A stretch of DNA of 11,511 nt from Clostridiales bacterium (GTDB lineage Bacteria; Bacillota; Clostridia; Oscillospirales; Oscillospiraceae), in the NCBI GenBank assembly GCA_017577345.1, contig PITX01000020.1, positions 1 through 11,511 on the forward strand, read 5' to 3'. The notes under the pieces are model-generated. The model made no database searches. It worked only from the letters and a program-made list of their open reading frames with translations, and was not told where the DNA came from. Positions 5,473 through 11,511 of this stretch are shown one piece after another; within the stretch, counting starts at the first letter, position 1; every line of letters starts with the position of its first letter. A program made the position numbers and the translations under genes.

Positions 5473-6947
5473 CGTGTTTTCCCTCCGCATAAGATCGTTT
5501 CGACCGTTTCCTCCGGCGTACCTTGATTATCCACTGTAACATCGCAGAAGCGTTCGTACATCGGCTGACGGACTTCAAATAATCCCGCGAGGTCGGTGCT
5601 TTGACTGATCGGTCTGCCGTCCTTCGGAAGAGCATCGAGCGGTCGGCACAGCCAGATGATTTTTCCGTTCTGGTGCAGCAGCGAATAGTTTTCTTCCCTT
5701 GTCACACAGCCGCCGCCGGTTGCGATCACACAGCCGGAGCATTTGCACAGCCGCTGCAACACTCCGGTTTCCACGCGGCGGAAAGCGTCCTCGCCCTCCC
5801 GCGCGAAAAAGGCAGGAATGCTGCATCCGAGCTCTTTTTCGATCTCCGTATCCGCGTCAAAAAAAGGACGGTGCAGACGCTCAGCCAGCAGTTTGCCGAC
5901 GGTGCTTTTTCCGCACCCGGGCATACCGATCAGAATGAGGTTCTGCATCTGCCTGTTTAGTTTACATAATATTTCCTCACACCGGCTGTCGGGGATCGTT
6001 GTTCCGGTGAAAAGCTCCGATGCGCGTTTTGCCTGTCCGACCAGCATGGCAAGACCGTTTTCACAGCAGATACCGCGTTCCTCCGCGTCCAGAAGCAGGC
6101 GTGTCCTTGCAGGATTGTAGATCAGGTCAAGCACACAGCGGCACATCGGCAGGAGAGAGAGATCGACCAGGCGTCTGCCGTTATCGGGATACATCCCCAC
6201 TGGCGTGGCATTGACGAGCAGAACGGCATCGGCATATCGTGCAAGCGTGTCAAAGCCGTTTGCGCTTTTGCGCGAGAGCACGGTGACCTCCGCACCGAGA
6301 CTGCGCAAAACCGTCTGCACGGTCTTGGATGCACCGCCGTCACCGAGCACGATGGCGTGTTCGCCGGGACAGATGCCGCCGTTCCGTTTGAGCAGCCACA
6401 GAAAGCCGTCACAGTCGGTATTGTCACCGTAAAGCGTGCCGTCTGCACGGCGCAGGAGGGTGTTGACGCTCCCGATCTTTCGCGCTGTTTCGGACAACTC
6501 CGTGCAGTAGGGAAGAACGCTCTGCTTATAGGGAATCGTCACATTCAGCGCGTCAAAGCCGCCGCCGCGCAAGAACTGCGCCAAGTTTTCCGGCGCAATT
6601 TCGTACAAGTCATAGCGGTAGCTGCCGAGCATGGCGTGCAGCTGCGGTGAATAGCTGTGTCCGAGGTGCTCACCCAACAGACCGCAGTGCAGTCCGGACG
6701 CCTGATAAGAGCGGCTCAGCTCGAACAGCAGCGTGTAGAGCCTGCAAAGCGGGGCTTTCAGGTCATCTTTTACCTGCGCAGATAGTGTGTCAAGCTTTTC
6801 CTGCTCCCGGGCAGGCTGCAAAATGGGCAGGTCATGCGCTCTTTTGTATGCGGCGATCTGCGAAGCAAGCTCCATCCGCTGCACAAACAGGCGGACAATC
6901 TCATCATCGACTGCGTCGATCTGTGCGCGGTAATCGTTCAAATCCAT
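5469..6947 (-). CDS. Trifunctional chorismate mutase / shikimate dehydrogenase / shikimate kinase
   Basis: A 492-residue fusion of three aromatic pathway enzymes. Residues 1-82 are an AroQ-class chorismate mutase (chorismate to prephenate) with R7, R24, K35, R47 and E48 in the expected places. Residues about 86-330 are an AroE-type shikimate dehydrogenase with HSYSP (96-100), NVTIPYK (N135, catalytic K141), N162, NTD (D178), the NADP loop GDGGAS (202-207), and NATPVGM. Residues 334-492 are an AroK-type shikimate kinase with Walker A GMPGCGKST (341-349), DAD (364-366), GGG (411-413), lid R445 in DGRPI, and R460. The linkers are very short. The ATG at 6947 directly abuts the aroC stop (TAA/ATG), with GGAGG about 9 bases upstream; the end overlaps aroQ as ATGA. 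No frameshift or stop separates the domains, and each keeps its key residues, so all three activities are expected. M334 looks like a native kinase start and may be an internal start. Confidence 0.93.
   Translation of the reverse strand: MDLNDYRAQIDAVDDEIVRLFVQRMELASQIAAYKRAHDLPILQPAREQEKLDTLSAQVKDDLKAPLCRLYTLLFELSRSYQASGLHCGLLGEHLGHSYSPQLHAMLGSYRYDLYEIAPENLAQFLRGGGFDALNVTIPYKQSVLPYCTELSETARKIGSVNTLLRRADGTLYGDNTDCDGFLWLLKRNGGICPGEHAIVLGDGGASKTVQTVLRSLGAEVTVLSRKSANGFDTLARYADAVLLVNATPVGMYPDNGRRLVDLSLLPMCRCVLDLIYNPARTRLLLDAEERGICCENGLAMLVGQAKRASELFTGTTIPDSRCEEILCKLNRQMQNLILIGMPGCGKSTVGKLLAERLHRPFFDADTEIEKELGCSIPAFFAREGEDAFRRVETGVLQRLCKCSGCVIATGGGCVTREENYSLLHQNGKIIWLCRPLDALPKDGRPISQSTDLAGLFEVRQPMYERFCDVTVDNQGTPEETVETILCGGKTR
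5960..5972 (-). repeat. Recurrent motif ATTATGTWAAC, copy 1
   Basis: The coding strand reads ATATTATGTAAAC, in codon phase 0 (ATA TTA TGT AAA). It lies at the shikimate dehydrogenase/kinase junction of the fusion gene. It is one of four related AT-rich sites spread over four aro genes. Confidence 0.6.
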
Positions 6948-8015
6948 TTAGTCTGCCTCCAGCATGGCATCGAGAACGGCGATCGCTGCCGCCGCCTCTA
7001 CGCAGGGAACGGCACGCGGTACGATGCAGGGATCATGCCTTCCGCAAATCTCCAACTGCGCACTGCCGCCGGAAAAACGGATGCTTTCCTGCGCTTTGGC
7101 GATGGAAGGCGTGGGTTTGACCGCCACACGGAAGATCAGCGGCATGGAGGTCGTGATCCCGCCGAGGATACCGCCTGCGTGATTGGTGCGCGTACGCACA
7201 TTGCCGTTTTCATCGTAATAAAATGGGTCGTTATGCGCACTTCCGCGCATTTCGGCGCAGGAAAAACCGCTGCCGAATTCCACGCCCTTGATCGCGGGAA
7301 TACCGAAAAGAATTTTTGCCAGACGGTTTTCCATCCCGTCGAACATCGGCGCACCGAGACCCGCAGGCAGTCCCGTCACGGCACATTCGATCGTGCCGCC
7401 AATGCTGTCGCCGTCTGCCTTTGCTTTCGCTATTTCCTCTGCCATGCGCTCTCCTGCGGCACGGTCAAAAACCGTCAGCGGTTCGATCGCAGGGAAATCC
7501 GGCACGATCGGGTCAAACGAGGCATCCCGGACAGTGCCGATTTGCTGAATGTGCGCACCGATGCGGATGCCCTGCTGATTGAGCCATTGCAGACACAGAC
7601 CGCCGGCAATGCACATCGGCGCGGTCAGGCGGCCGGAAAAATGTCCGCCGCCCGAACGGTCTGCCGATGTGCCGTATTTCATATACGCCGTCCAGTCCGC
7701 ATGGGAGGGACGGGGAATGTCACTGAGGTTTACATAATCTTTTGAGTGTACATCCGAATTCCGGATGACCGCCGCGATCGGTGCGCCGCAGGTTTTTCCG
7801 TCTGCAAAGCCGGAGAGGAATTCCGGCAGGTCGGTTTCCCTGCGTGCGGTGGCATAGTCTCCCTGTCCCGGAGCGCGTCGGGCAAGAAAGGCGTTCAGCG
7901 CGTCAAAATCGGGTGCAAAACCGGCAGGGAAGCCGTCCATGCACATACCGATCGCAGGAGCGTGTGACTGCCCGAAGATCATCAGCCGCAGAGCTGTTCC
8001 GAATGTACTGCTCAT
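6948..8015 (-). CDS. aroC: Chorismate synthase
   Basis: Catalyses step 7 of the shikimate pathway: FMN-dependent anti-1,4-elimination of phosphate from EPSP to give chorismate. The protein has 355 residues, normal length. Visible signatures are FGQSHAPAIG with catalytic H18, RR (47-48), RPSHADW with H105, SADRSGGGHFSGR (117-129), and GRHDPCIVPRAVP near the C-terminus. The N-terminal motif has Gln where many relatives have Glu (GESH). No separate flavin reductase domain is present, as expected for a bacterial monofunctional enzyme needing reduced FMN. The start at 8015 has a strong AAAGGAGG seven bases upstream. The gap to aroA is 21 bases, the largest inside this operon; the stop abuts the start of the fusion gene. 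Confidence 0.96.
   Translation of the reverse strand: MSSTFGTALRLMIFGQSHAPAIGMCMDGFPAGFAPDFDALNAFLARRAPGQGDYATARRETDLPEFLSGFADGKTCGAPIAAVIRNSDVHSKDYVNLSDIPRPSHADWTAYMKYGTSADRSGGGHFSGRLTAPMCIAGGLCLQWLNQQGIRIGAHIQQIGTVRDASFDPIVPDFPAIEPLTVFDRAAGERMAEEIAKAKADGDSIGGTIECAVTGLPAGLGAPMFDGMENRLAKILFGIPAIKGVEFGSGFSCAEMRGSAHNDPFYYDENGNVRTRTNHAGGILGGITTSMPLIFRVAVKPTPSIAKAQESIRFSGGSAQLEICGRHDPCIVPRAVPCVEAAAAIAVLDAMLEAD
7728..7738 (-). repeat. Recurrent motif ATTATGTWAAC, copy 2
   Basis: The coding strand reads ATTATGTAAAC inside aroC, in the phase GAT TAT GTA AAC (Asp-Tyr-Val-Asn). It shares 11 bases with copy 1, but the next base outward differs. Confidence 0.55.
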
Positions 8016-8036
8016 GGAAATTCCTCCTTTGGTAGC

Positions 8037-9281
8037 TCATCTTTCGGATAATAGCTTATAATCCTTCCAGAAGCGGGGATAAGACTTGTCCACTGCCTCC
8101 GCGCCGCGCAGAACGATCGGGTGGGAGCTTGCCGAGGCGGCGATCGCCGCCATCATGGCGATGCGGTGGTCGTTGTGGCTGTCCATTGTGCCGCCGGTCA
8201 GCCGACTGCCGCAAATGAGCAGCCCATCCGCGGTGACTTCGACGCTTGCGCCGAGTGCACTCAAGGTATCTGCAATGCTTTGCAGACGGTCACTTTCCTT
8301 CAGACGCAAACGCTCCGCGCCGAAAATTCGTGTTGTTCCCTGCGCACAGGCGGCGACCAGCGCGATCGGCGGCACCAGATCGGGGATGTCCCGGGCATCC
8401 AGCTCGATCGCGTGCAGGTCGCCGGGCGTAACGGTGACGCTGTCACCGCGTGCTTCCACCTTCGCGCCGAATTGCTTTAGCACGGCAAGAATTTCGCGGT
8501 CACCCTGCGCGGAGGAAAGCGAGAGGTTTTCCACCGTGACGGGATCGGAGATCGCGCCGGCACACAGCCAGAAAGCGGCATTGGACCAGTCACCCTCGAC
8601 TGCGGCTTTTCCGCAGGAGCGGCAGGACTGTCCCTGCGCAATATGCCAGCCGTTTTCGGTGCGGTCAACGCGGATGCCGAACTGCGATAATGCCTGCACG
8701 GTCAGGTCGACATATCCCGCGGATTCCAGCAGGGTAGTTAACATAATATCGGCTTCTTCGCCCGTCAGCGGCAGTGCGAGAAGCAGCCCGCTGATGAACT
8801 GTGAGGAGACATTTCCGGCGATCCTCCAGTGACCGCCGCGCAGCTTGCCCTCACAGCGCACGGTGTCCGCAGTCGGGCGCGAGAGACGGCAGCCATGCAC
8901 CTCCATTGCCTCCCAAAGTGGGGAGAGCGGACGCTCTGCCAGTCTGCCGTGGAGCAGGAAGGTCGCGCTGACACCCAATGCGCCGACCACGGGAAGTAAA
9001 AAACGCAGGGTCGAGCCGCTTTCGCCGCAGTCCAGCACGGCATCACCGCGCGGCATCTCCATGGGATAGACGGTGTAGGCACCGTTGAGATAGGAGAAAT
9101 CCGCGCCCAATGCCGCCAGTGCCCGTGCGGTCGCGTCCATATCCGCAGAGGTTTCTGCACAGACGATTTTCGTTGCGCGGTCAGCCAGTGCGGCGCAGAT
9201 CATCAGCCGATGCGCCTGCGATTTTGAGGCGATCGCCGAGATCCTGCCGCCGATGGGACGGGGCGAGAGTGTCAGTTCCAT
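8037..9281 (-). CDS. aroA: 3-phosphoshikimate 1-carboxyvinyltransferase (EPSP synthase)
   Basis: Catalyses step 6: transfers enolpyruvyl from PEP to shikimate-3-phosphate. The protein has 414 residues, within the family range. Key segments are SKSQAHR (K20, S21, R25), CGESGSTLRF (85-94), R117 in LAERP, NVSSQF (S159, S160, Q161), DIPDLVP (D301), RLKESDR (K328, E329) and SHNDHR (369-373). The PEP-site loop GESGSTLR differs from the GNAGTAMRP of the enterobacterial and plant enzymes: the glycine matching G96 is kept, but positions matching T97 and P101 are Ser and Phe. This loop form is, to my knowledge, common in Clostridia. The start at 9281 lies 2 bases after the aroB stop, with only a weak AGGAA upstream, suggesting translational coupling. 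It is followed by aroC. Confidence 0.96.
   Translation of the reverse strand: MELTLSPRPIGGRISAIASKSQAHRLMICAALADRATKIVCAETSADMDATARALAALGADFSYLNGAYTVYPMEMPRGDAVLDCGESGSTLRFLLPVVGALGVSATFLLHGRLAERPLSPLWEAMEVHGCRLSRPTADTVRCEGKLRGGHWRIAGNVSSQFISGLLLALPLTGEEADIMLTTLLESAGYVDLTVQALSQFGIRVDRTENGWHIAQGQSCRSCGKAAVEGDWSNAAFWLCAGAISDPVTVENLSLSSAQGDREILAVLKQFGAKVEARGDSVTVTPGDLHAIELDARDIPDLVPPIALVAACAQGTTRIFGAERLRLKESDRLQSIADTLSALGASVEVTADGLLICGSRLTGGTMDSHNDHRIAMMAAIAASASSHPIVLRGAEAVDKSYPRFWKDYKLLSER
8737..8749 (-). repeat. Recurrent motif ATTATGTWAAC, copy 3
   Basis: The coding strand reads ATATTATGTTAAC inside aroA, in the phase GAT ATT ATG TTA ACT (Asp-Ile-Met-Leu-Thr). It is identical over 13 bases to copy 4 in aroB although the codon phase differs. 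Confidence 0.6.
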
Positions 9282-9283
9282 GG

Positions 9284-10312
9284 TTAAATTCCTGCCTTGA
9301 TGACGGCCGGCAGCTCGCTGACCGGTATTTTTTTCAGGCTTGCCTTGCCGATTGCCTCGGGAATGACGAGCGTGAGGGTATCGCCGTCACGCTTCTTGTC
9401 CGCAAGGGCGGCATCTGCCAGCTCCTGCGCGGAAAAATCGCTTGCCGTGGGCAGGGCGAAAGCACGCAGTACAGCAAGGATTTCCTCTGCATCTGCGCTG
9501 AAGGCACGCGCCATCATTGCCGTACCGATCGCGACCGCTTTGCCGTGTGAAACGGTAAAATGACTGCATTTTTCTACTGCGTGACCAATCGTGTGACCGA
9601 GATTAAGCTTCTGCCGTTCGCCGGTGTCGAATTCGTCGCGGCAGACAACATCGCGCTTGAGGGAAACGCAGCGGGCGATGACATCCTCGCGGTCAAAGTC
9701 CGTGCCGCGGCGGTGCAGGTGGTCAAACAGCTCACGGTCGAAAAGAACGGCAGTCTTGATGACCTCTGCACAACCGTCACGGAAAGTGTCCTCCGGTAAG
9801 GTGGAAAGCACCTCCGGATCGCACAGCACCAGAGAGGGCTGATGAAACGCACCGACCAGATTTTTCCCCGCGGGCAGGTCGATCGCCGTTTTTCCTCCCA
9901 CGGAGGAATCGACCATTGCCAAAAGGGTCGTCGGGATCTGAATGACCGGGATGCCGCGCAGATAGGTCGCGGCGGCAAAGCCTGCCAGATCGCCGACCAC
10001 ACCGCCGCCCAGTGCGAGGACTGCGTCGGAGCGGGTCAGATGCTTGGCGGCGAGGATATTCATTAGGTTAACATAATATTCCGGACTTTTCGAGGCTTCC
10101 CCCGCCGGAACGGAGGCGGACGATACGGTAAGCCCTGCCTGGCGCAGGCTGTTCACGACCGCACCCAGATACAGCGGCGCGACGGTCTCATCGGTCACGA
10201 CAAGCACCTTGCCGTCGGTGATTTTCGCCGCTTCGCAGCCAACCGTGCCGAGCAGACCGCGCCCGATCTTCACTTCATAGCTGCGCGAGGCATCGACACG
10301 AACGGTTTTCAT
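9284..10312 (-). CDS. aroB: 3-dehydroquinate synthase
   Basis: Catalyses step 2: NAD- and metal-dependent cyclisation of DAHP to 3-dehydroquinate. The protein is 342 residues from the chosen start. Signatures are GGGVVGDLAGF (102-112), PTTLLAMVDSSVGGKTAID (127-145) and NLVGAFHQP. The metal ligands are E183 in the CAEVIK segment, H240 in NLGHTIGHA, and H256 in SHGKAVA. The ATG at 10312 overlaps the tyrA stop as ATGA and has AAGGAGG 7 bases upstream; an in-frame ATG at 10357 would add 15 low-complexity residues absent from the fold and overlap tyrA by 49 bases, so it is rejected. The stop lies 2 bases before aroA. Confidence 0.96.
   Translation of the reverse strand: MKTVRVDASRSYEVKIGRGLLGTVGCEAAKITDGKVLVVTDETVAPLYLGAVVNSLRQAGLTVSSASVPAGEASKSPEYYVNLMNILAAKHLTRSDAVLALGGGVVGDLAGFAAATYLRGIPVIQIPTTLLAMVDSSVGGKTAIDLPAGKNLVGAFHQPSLVLCDPEVLSTLPEDTFRDGCAEVIKTAVLFDRELFDHLHRRGTDFDREDVIARCVSLKRDVVCRDEFDTGERQKLNLGHTIGHAVEKCSHFTVSHGKAVAIGTAMMARAFSADAEEILAVLRAFALPTASDFSAQELADAALADKKRDGDTLTLVIPEAIGKASLKKIPVSELPAVIKAGI
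10067..10079 (-). repeat. Recurrent motif ATTATGTWAAC, copy 4
   Basis: The coding strand reads ATATTATGTTAAC inside aroB, in the phase TAT TAT GTT AAC (Tyr-Tyr-Val-Asn). The 13 bases match copy 3 exactly. The following CTA is a rare-looking leucine codon for this GC-rich operon. Confidence 0.6.
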
Positions 10313-11136
10313 CCGACTTCCTCCTTGCGTCTTTTTCCTTCCTCCAGCAGGGCGCACAGACTGTCTCTGTCGCCTGCTTCGAGCGCGTCACGGTACTTCT
10401 GCAGCTCCGCTGTCAGACCGTTGATCTCCTGTATCAGGCAGTCGCGGTTATCCAGAAACAGCTCCGTCCACATCGGTGCGTTGAGCCATGCAACACGGGT
10501 CAGATCCTTGTAGCTGCCTGCGGAAAAGCCCTTGTGCAGTCCTGCGGTGGGGCTTTTGATATAGGCATTGGAAACGACATGGGCAAGCTGTGAGGTAAAT
10601 GCGATCATTTCGTCATGCTTTTCCGCCGTGGTGACGGAGAAGCTTCCGAATTTCGGTGCCTCCAGCAGCTTGCGTACGCGGTCGATCATCTGCATATCGT
10701 CCAGCACGGGAGGCACTAAAACCATCGGCGCACCCTGAAAGAGCGTTGCCCGGCTGTATTTAAAACCGGAAAAATGCGTGCCTGCCATCGGATGACCGCC
10801 GACAAACAGGAAGCCGCGCTGCTCTGCCAGACGGAAGCCCGCCCTGCAGACCTCGCGCTTGATGCCACAGCAGTCAATGACGGCGGCGGTCTTGCTGAGA
10901 TACGGCGCATTTTCCTCCAAATACCGCACGGCGGCGGCAGGGTAAACGGCAAGCAGAAGAAGCTCGCAGGAAGGCAGATTTTCCATTGTCAGCTCGCCGT
11001 CTGCGGCACCTGCCATCTGCGCGAAGGCGGTCACAGAGGGATCCCGATCCATTGCAAGCACCCGATGACCGGCTTGCTTGTACGCCTTTGCCATTGAGCC
11101 GCCGATCAGCCCCAGTCCGACGATGCCGACCGTCAT
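10309..11136 (-). CDS. tyrA: Prephenate dehydrogenase
   Basis: Oxidatively decarboxylates prephenate to 4-hydroxyphenylpyruvate, committing flux to tyrosine. The protein has 275 residues: a Rossmann domain with GLGLIGGS (7-14) and D30 at the end of the second strand, which favours NAD over NADP; the HPMAG motif with H115; and the helical C-terminal dimer domain with [11 protein letters not shown]. There is no C-terminal ACT domain and no fused chorismate mutase; the mutase is instead on the CM-AroE-AroK protein of the same operon. Regulation by tyrosine through an ACT domain is therefore not expected. The ATG at 11136 overlaps the DAHP synthase stop as ATGA, and its stop overlaps aroB as ATGA. 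AAAGG lies about 10 bases upstream of the start. Arogenate specificity cannot be excluded from sequence. Confidence 0.93.
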   Translation of the reverse strand: MTVGIVGLGLIGGSMAKAYKQAGHRVLAMDRDPSVTAFAQMAGAADGELTMENLPSCELLLLAVYPAAAVRYLEENAPYLSKTAAVIDCCGIKREVCRAGFRLAEQRGFLFVGGHPMAGTHFSGFKYSRATLFQGAPMVLVPPVLDDMQMIDRVRKLLEAPKFGSFSVTTAEKHDEMIAFTSQLAHVVSNAYIKSPTAGLHKGFSAGSYKDLTRVAWLNAPMWTELFLDNRDCLIQEINGLTAELQKYRDALEAGDRDSLCALLEEGKRRKEEVG

Positions 11137-11511
11137 TGCGCAACGACCTTTCTGATCGTGCGGATTTTCTCCGCAAGCTCTGCAAACTGCTCCGGTCGCA
11201 AAGACTGCGCACCGTCACACAGCGCGTGGATGGGGTCGTTGTGTACCTCGACCATCACGCCGTCGGCACCTGCGGCAACTGCCGCCAGTGCCATCGGCGG
11301 TACAAGGCGCACCTTGCCCGTGGCATGGCTCGGGTCAACGATGACCGGCAGATGCGACAGCTCGTGCAGCATCGGCACGATGGTCAGATCCAGTGTGTTG
11401 CGGGAATAGGTATCAAAGGTGCGGATACCGCGTTCGCAGAGAATGATATTCTGATTTCCCTCCGACATGATATATTCCGCACTCATGAGAAATTCTTTCA
11501 GTGTGTTGGCA
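11133..11511 (-). CDS. aroF: 3-deoxy-7-phosphoheptulonate (DAHP) synthase, C-terminal part
   Basis: Step 1 of the pathway: condenses PEP with erythrose-4-phosphate. Only about the last 125 residues are in the window; the reading frame is open to the right edge, so the start lies outside. The sequence matches the type I-beta (Bacillus/Clostridia, KDO8P-synthase-like) enzymes: [29 protein letters not shown], a metal-binding His in VDPSHATGK, and MVEVHNDP. The protein ends soon after this core, so no C-terminal regulatory or chorismate mutase domain is attached; an N-terminal ACT-like or regulatory domain could lie outside. It overlaps tyrA as ATGA, making it an earlier gene of the same operon. 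The symbol follows common usage for this subfamily. Confidence 0.92.
   Translation of the reverse strand, partial: ANTLKEFLMSAEYIMSEGNQNIILCERGIRTFDTYSRNTLDLTIVPMLHELSHLPVIVDPSHATGKVRLVPPMALAAVAAGADGVMVEVHNDPIHALCDGAQSLRPEQFAELAEKIRTIRKVVAQ

Noticed and set aside
6834..7745. A 303-residue open frame on the + strand opposite aroC
   Set aside because: aroC on the minus strand has all its signature motifs; the + strand frame has none and is a shadow.

Overview
This window looks like a moderately GC-rich, anaerobic Gram-positive chromosome, most likely a gut-type Clostridia (Oscillospiraceae/Ruminococcaceae-like). This is inferred from the strong AGGAGG-type ribosome sites, a Clostridia-type FAD-less xanthine dehydrogenase with an RnfB-like polyferredoxin, a Bacillus/Clostridia-style DAHP synthase, and a secreted nuclease with Pro/Thr-rich linkers. 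No taxonomic marker gene is present, so the assignment is tentative. Every gene I can support lies on the minus strand, so the window is read from right to left.

Right part (11511 down to 5041) is a tightly packed aromatic amino acid operon. In transcription order it encodes the C-terminal part of DAHP synthase (cut by the window edge), prephenate dehydrogenase (tyrA), 3-dehydroquinate synthase (aroB), EPSP synthase (aroA), chorismate synthase (aroC), a 492-residue three-domain protein (chorismate mutase + shikimate dehydrogenase + shikimate kinase), and type II 3-dehydroquinase (aroQ). All seven steps from erythrose-4-phosphate plus PEP to chorismate are covered, with chorismate mutase and prephenate dehydrogenase leading on toward tyrosine. 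Junctions are ATGA overlaps (three times), a TAA/ATG abutment, or gaps of 2 and 21 bases, which implies one transcript with coupled translation. No prephenate dehydratase is seen.

Middle part (4943 down to 1684) is a two-gene redox unit with its own candidate promoter. It encodes an FAD-less molybdenum hydroxylase of the selenium-dependent xanthine dehydrogenase type, followed 15 bases later by a protein with four [4Fe-4S] motifs that probably takes its electrons. It ends in a strong rho-independent terminator.

Left part (1642 down to 1) is a separately promoted gene for a secreted endonuclease I-family nuclease. It carries Pro/Thr-rich linkers and at least two copies of a C-terminal module that are almost identical at DNA level; its 3' end lies beyond the window.

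The points most worth a second look are the chorismate mutase-AroE-AroK fusion, and a short AT-rich motif (ATTATGTWAAC on the coding strand) that occurs once in each of four consecutive aro genes, in all three codon phases. No RNA genes, CRISPR arrays, insertion sequences or attachment sites were recognised. No gene-free stretch exceeds 300 bases.
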